DNA of 64,000 nucleotides from Bugulina stolonifera (lineage: Eukaryota > Bryozoa > Gymnolaemata > Cheilostomatida > Bugulidae): contig OW285187.1 in the NCBI GenBank assembly GCA_935421135.1, positions 11,433,929-11,497,928 on the forward strand. Reading direction: 5' to 3'. Both the position numbers and the translations under genes were made by a program. Each line of letters opens with the position of its first letter. Position 1 is the first letter of the stretch. Positions 59,469 through 64,000 of the stretch are shown here, piece after piece. The notes under the pieces are model-generated. The model searched no databases, was not told where the DNA came from, and saw only the letters and a list, made by a program, of their open reading frames with translations.

Positions 59469-62400
59469 ATGGTAAGACATTATTTTTATGTATATTATGC
59501 ACTATGTGCTGGTAAAGCTTTATTCTTTGCTCTCGCGTTTTCTACTAATATAATAGGTCACTGTGAGGTATGGTTTATGTTTTACCTGCTATCTTCAGCT
59601 ACACATGATTCATATGGTATTTTCAGGCAAGCAAATCTAGTGGGAGATCGGGTTTGAAGGTAATCCAAGCTTCCGCTTCATCTGACAATGTAATGGTTGG
59701 CAATGCCCGCATCACTACAGAGGTAAAAGTTATATGGGTTATAATGGTCTGCAGTATAAATAGAATGTTACTGTATTGCAATTCCATAAGTAACCCTGTC
59801 TACGTACATACGTACTACTCAGGACTTACAGGGAGTTTTTAGGCAACCCTAAATTGATTCAAGAATATATTGTAGTATCTAGTGATAATTGGGGATTTCA
59901 TAGCTTCTCCACAACTGCAGTATTTCTTGAATAATGTTTTCTGTAGTAAGAATATTTCTTATATATTTTTCTGTAGGCGACTAAAAAGAAGAAAAAGCAT
60001 CCCTTCAATGTGTATGCTGATGCAGTCCCTTCTCGGCCAGTGAAGCCCAAAGTGACCTACTGTGATAAATCTGTCAACACTGACGACAGTTTCCCAAATA
60101 ACATCCATATAACTGCCTGTGATCTTACCTCAGGTAATAGCTATCTGTTATCTCGCCTATGCACACTACATGCACACCTACTTATATTTATGAAACCTAT
60201 ACTATAATTGTTACCAATCATCTGTGGAATAGTTTCCAGTACCGTACCTAGCGGACATTACCACCAGTTTACTTGAAAGTTTACTGGAAATGTTTAAAAT
60301 TATTCAGAATTTGACTCAATGTTGTTGGGTGAAGCTTTTTATCTAATCAGTTGATTTCTTCTATGGAGCAAGTTGTATTTACCCAAGTTAATCCAGTACG
60401 ATACATAAACCTGGTGGATAATATACACTGTTCTGTTCTGATTATATAACTTGTCATTCTACGAAATACACAGTCTCTAAGTCTTTCCATACTGAGCCTT
60501 TTCCATTGATGGTTTTTAAGCCGTACCAGTAGACCGTTTGTGCTAATCTCTGTGGCCAAGACTTTTGAGTACCGCAACATTTGATCGACCAATGCATGCA
60601 GGAAGAGCATATTTTTCGTTCAAAATTTAGCTGCTCAACGTTGGCACCATTATTATTGAACATGTTGCCTTTTTTATAAAGCATTGTTTCATTTTGGTGT
60701 ATTATCTTAGAATCTAAATTATTGCGATATAACTCATTTTGCAAAAAGAAAAACTTAAACCATATTCTTATGAAAAATAATTTGATATTCTTTTAGTTTA
60801 CATAATTATAATTTTATTGACTTAAAATTTCCATTTCAACTCCATTATGCAATACCACTGCGTTGTTACCACATACATGTATATAAAGATTTGTTCACAC
60901 TGACTGTTATATTAATGATTGTCATCCCCGGTCCACAGATTTATGAAGTCTCATTATGTTGGCGGTTGAAAATTTTTTTTCGTTTAGTTTGAGTTGACTT
61001 GCCTTGGAACTAAATTGATCCGTGCATACACTAACACAACTCCTATATGCTACACAATAGGATGTCTGGCAACGAACAGCCATTTCTAGCAAAACCACCG
61101 GTTAAAACTCATTCGTGTGCCCAAGTGGTGCAGCTCCAATAGTAGGACAATTCAATGTTGGCCTCAAAGGTTTTTATCATGGAATCCGCAGGAAATTGTA
61201 TTATGTCAGTTGAATTGGAATATGTTATGGAAGTAATCTGCTCAAATGCTGTATGTCCTTCTGTGTACGTTGTTTCAATACCGCTGACACTGTGCTAAGG
61301 TTCCCCCCACATCATATCAGATCAATATTTATACTATACTAACAATTGCAATGTCTGTTCAGCAGAACCTGGCATCGGATACTGGAAAGAGCTAGCAGAA
61401 GCAAGAAAGGATGCATTACAAAGTGCACTAGCTGAGAATGAACAGGTGCTTGTCTATGACATACATACTTGCCTAGATTGCTACTGTGTAGTGTTGTTGT
61501 TTTAACCTATAAACTCCTAGCTTGTTATCAAGCTTAGTTCAGTTGACCTATGCAGTACATATACATAATTATGTATAAATAAATATTTAATTTTATATCG
61601 TCGGGTAGAGTGCTCTATAGGACGTGGTATTGCCCTAGAGCTATTATAAACTATTATAACGTAGGTGGAATTGACGATTTTTAATTTATTTGATTTATTT
61701 CACTACTACGTAGTTTCATACTTCAAGTACTCATCAGGTAAAAAAAAAAACTTGAAGTATGAAACTACGTAGTAGTGAAATAAATTAAAAATCGTCAATT
61801 CCACCTACGTTATAATAGTACATAATTATGTACATGTATATAGCGAAATTTTATAAGGCACAGCTAGTCAAATGGTTACATCTCAATGTTGTTCTTTCTG
61901 AGAATTAATGTGATGGGGATCAAGCCCTACAGGTTCCTAAAATAACTTTCCAGTATCATTGAAGGGGTATTTGGTGACCAAGCTACATGTATGTATGTGA
62001 GTGTACATCTTCTACCGATATATACATGTAGTGCTATGATATCTGTTACAGCTACATGAGAAGGTGGCAAGCCTTGATGCCACTGTGCAAGAGTTGTTAG
62101 TAGAGGGTAATCAGTATGCAGAGCTAATGCATAATGCTTCCCAGCTCGCTGATATGACACAGGTAAGATAACTCTACTACAATAGTCCTTTAAATTACCT
62201 GCATATATTTCTACATCATACCCATATGTATAAGATTATATAATAAATTCTCTACCATTGAGGGATGGGCGGCCATAAACTGTTAGTTATAATTTGAAGT
62301 TGTTCCCTCCTAAGTTTCTTATTCCCATGCTCGTCATTGATACCTCTTACAGTCCACTCGGTATATCCTAGTTTTGTTGTAACAGCCTAGTATGATGACT

Positions 62401-62610
62401 AGCTGGTTTAGTATTTATATACACCTTCACCTCTCATCAGTCAGCTGTTTGGAGATTGATGAATAATTAAATATAATTCGTGTAACCCACTGTACATGCA
62501 TATAATAGACCATGTTACTGCTGGTTGTTGTGACTCTACTACTGTTAATCAAGGTAATTCACAATGTTTTACAGGAGCTTATAAATTCACAGGAGGTTAA
62601 AAAGGCATGA
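59469..62610 (+). CDS. GMNN: Geminin, DNA replication inhibitor
   Basis: Exons: 59469-59471 (ATG only), 59627-59722, 59977-60133, 61363-61445, 62052-62162, 62575-62610; 161 residues, phases consistent (human 209). Geminin binds Cdt1 and blocks re-licensing of origins; its coiled coil dimerises. The diagnostic stretch is YWKELAEARKDALQSALAEN, followed by LHEKVASLDATVQELL, EGNQYAELMHNASQLADMTQ: heptads of the geminin coiled coil, with the conserved Y-W-K-E entry. A basic run (TKKKKKHPF, about residues 33-42) could be a nuclear signal. A canonical N-terminal D-box (RxxLxxxxN) is not evident. The Cdt1-binding part before the coil reads KPKVTYCDKSVNTD. Geminin C-terminal acidic tail is absent. GEMC1 or multicilin are alternatives but are far longer. 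Confidence 0.87.
60200..61360. other. Geminin intron 3, no feature seen
   Basis: AT-rich intron; open frames on the minus strand (60,347-60,744) lack recognisable motifs. Confidence 0.4.
61651..61818. mobile_element. Foldback element with arms of about 70 nt
   Basis: CTATTATAACGTAGGTGG...ATACTTCAAGT, a 20-nt A-rich spacer, then the reverse complement nearly exact (a 9-nt TGATTTATT insertion in one arm). Located in geminin intron 4; the arms start with CTATTATAACG and end with its inverse. Confidence 0.8.
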
Positions 62611-63314
62611 CCTGAGGTCTAGAAGATGATGTCACCTTGGAATCCGGGATATCAGTCTTCTATTGAATGAATCTCTATGCTAGGTATACCTGACTATGTA
62701 CAGTTCAGTGGACAATCTGTGTATATGTAAATATATTTATTAATGTATGTACGACTATGTAAAGGTAGCGGGTGAATGGTCATATATAGTGGAATGTAAA
62801 TAATAGGTACATTAGATATTCTACACAAATCTGTGGTCGTGTTGAATTGACCATGTAACATGCAGTAAAATATATCACAATGTATTGTTATGTAGGCAGA
62901 GCTAATTGATTATGAATGGCTCGTGTCAAATTTAGTGCAATGATTTGTGCTCATGTTAATTGTAATATAGTTTTTTTAGTAACTGATTAGTACTAAACTT
63001 ATATTGTATTCCGAACTTAAATCATAATAATAATTCCATTGGGTTTACTGCTACTTTCTGCAATGCTGGCATCACAAGTGTTATAATGGCACTAAAATAC
63101 AGTGTTAGTAAACAAACCACACGAGTAGTAAACCTCTCATACTGTCAGTACCATTAGATTGTTTAGATCCGTTACCATGGGGGTGATTATACCCGTTGTC
63201 ATGGGGTGTGTATATGCTTGTTATCATTATGAGGGTGTGCATATAAATTACCATGGGAGTGTTTATACCTGTTACCATGGCAACGTTTATATCTGTTAGC
63301 ATGGAAATATTTTC
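62611..63314. other. Intergenic, between converging geminin and the next gene
   Basis: 3' untranslated regions expected. At 63,150-63,300 a degenerate repeat of TTACCATGG + GGTGTTTATACC type (about 30 nt) occurs. Confidence 0.4.
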
Positions 63315-63819
63315 TTAGTAATATCTCTGCATAGTGCTGGGTGTAACTATTTGCTTCTGAGATGCCTTATGCTTTGTTAGCACATTTGTCCATTTCTCAT
63401 AGATCATATCTGAACCATTCTGAACTGTGCAATGCGCATTCATCATTTTCCAGCCTTTTCCTAGGAGAAATTCGCTCATTTCTGGTCTTGTGATGTCATC
63501 AGTGAAGTGTACAGCCAGGTAGCCATTGCCATAGTTGACAACACTAGCTTTTCTTTCATTGGGCTCCTTGTATTTACCTTCATAGTTGCCTGGCTTCTTC
63601 TTGAAGGTTTCTAGTAATTCTCTGTGCATGCTGTGGTGCAATGGTAGCAAACAAAGTAGGTCAATGTGGCCGCAGATGGTTGTTTCTCGCCCATTTCCTA
63701 TTACGTCAACTGTAAGGTGCCGTTCTTCTATTGGGATAGCCTTTGCTGGACGCTTCTTCTCCCTGCGTTCCTTCGGATAGTAAGCTGGGTGGCTGTTAAA
63801 CCTGGACTCCCCATATCTA
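63315..63819 (-). CDS. 3' terminal exon of an unrecognised gene (168 codons)
   Basis: Open from a TTTTCTAG acceptor (63819/63820) to TAA at 63315-63317. The peptide is balanced and soluble: basic start (KERREKKRPAKAIPIEERH), then LTVDVIGNGRETTICGHIDL, a Lys-rich middle, and NYGNGYLAVHFTDDITRPEM near the end. Codon use and length suggest a true exon; upstream exons lie beyond the right edge. I do not recognise the family. The phase of the acceptor (one base before AGA) is inferred. Confidence 0.65.
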
Positions 63820-63845
63820 CTAGAAAATACAGAGGAAGTATTCAC

Positions 63846-64000
63846 AACTTACTATCAGCCAATCAGATTTGCCTAATTGCCAGCCATTTATAATACATGT
63901 GTTTCGATGTAGTCAATCAAACTTATGTTTCTCCGTAATTCTGCTGTCTGATAATAAAGATAGCTACTACTGTTTGAGATTAGTGCCAATCACTGAACAC
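63846..64000. other. Intron or flank to the right edge
   Basis: Short AT-rich stretch, presumably intron of the minus-strand gene; no exon seen. Confidence 0.35.

Overview
The window is animal nuclear DNA: AT-rich, intron-dense, with canonical GT-AG introns and many non-autonomous transposons, minisatellites and decayed LINEs. It carries COP9 signalosome subunit 1, V-ATPase subunit a, neutral ceramidase and geminin. Geminin and a caspase-type protease point to a metazoan. The LRR-ROCO gene family and the compact gene order suggest an early-branching animal, most likely a sponge; that last step is inference.

Layout. About 1-13,360 (minus strand): a large gene that reads, from its N-terminus, unrecognised exons, a tandem array of identical-length 144-nt LRR exons, one long exon with LRR, ROC GTPase and COR domains, an acidic linker, and a caspase domain running off the left edge. 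Splice phases fit at every junction, so the caspase exons belong to the ROCO gene. The copy has an in-frame TGA just after the P-loop and two one-base frameshifts, so it is probably a recent pseudogene (or holds assembly errors). About 13,900-19,720: decayed LINE reverse transcriptases, LTR copies and a palindrome-rich block. 21,316-27,236 (+): COP9 signalosome subunit 1, 13 coding exons. 27,983-41,563 (-): V-ATPase V0 subunit a, about 22 coding exons, tail-to-tail with CSN1. 41,600-47,400: divergent intergenic region with two hAT-type MITEs and tRNA-like repeats. 47,469-56,392 (+): neutral ceramidase, 12 exons. 57,540-59,330: LINE fragments, one split by a solo LTR. 59,469-62,610 (+): geminin. 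63,315-63,819 (-): 3' exon of an unrecognised gene.

The four intact genes are unrelated housekeeping functions and form no pathway. The unusual system is the LRR-ROC-COR-caspase gene: a repeat sensor, a GTPase switch and a death protease in one chain, with an expandable sensor array. Exon boundaries were worked out by hand from splice consensus, phase and recalled family conservation; no search was run.
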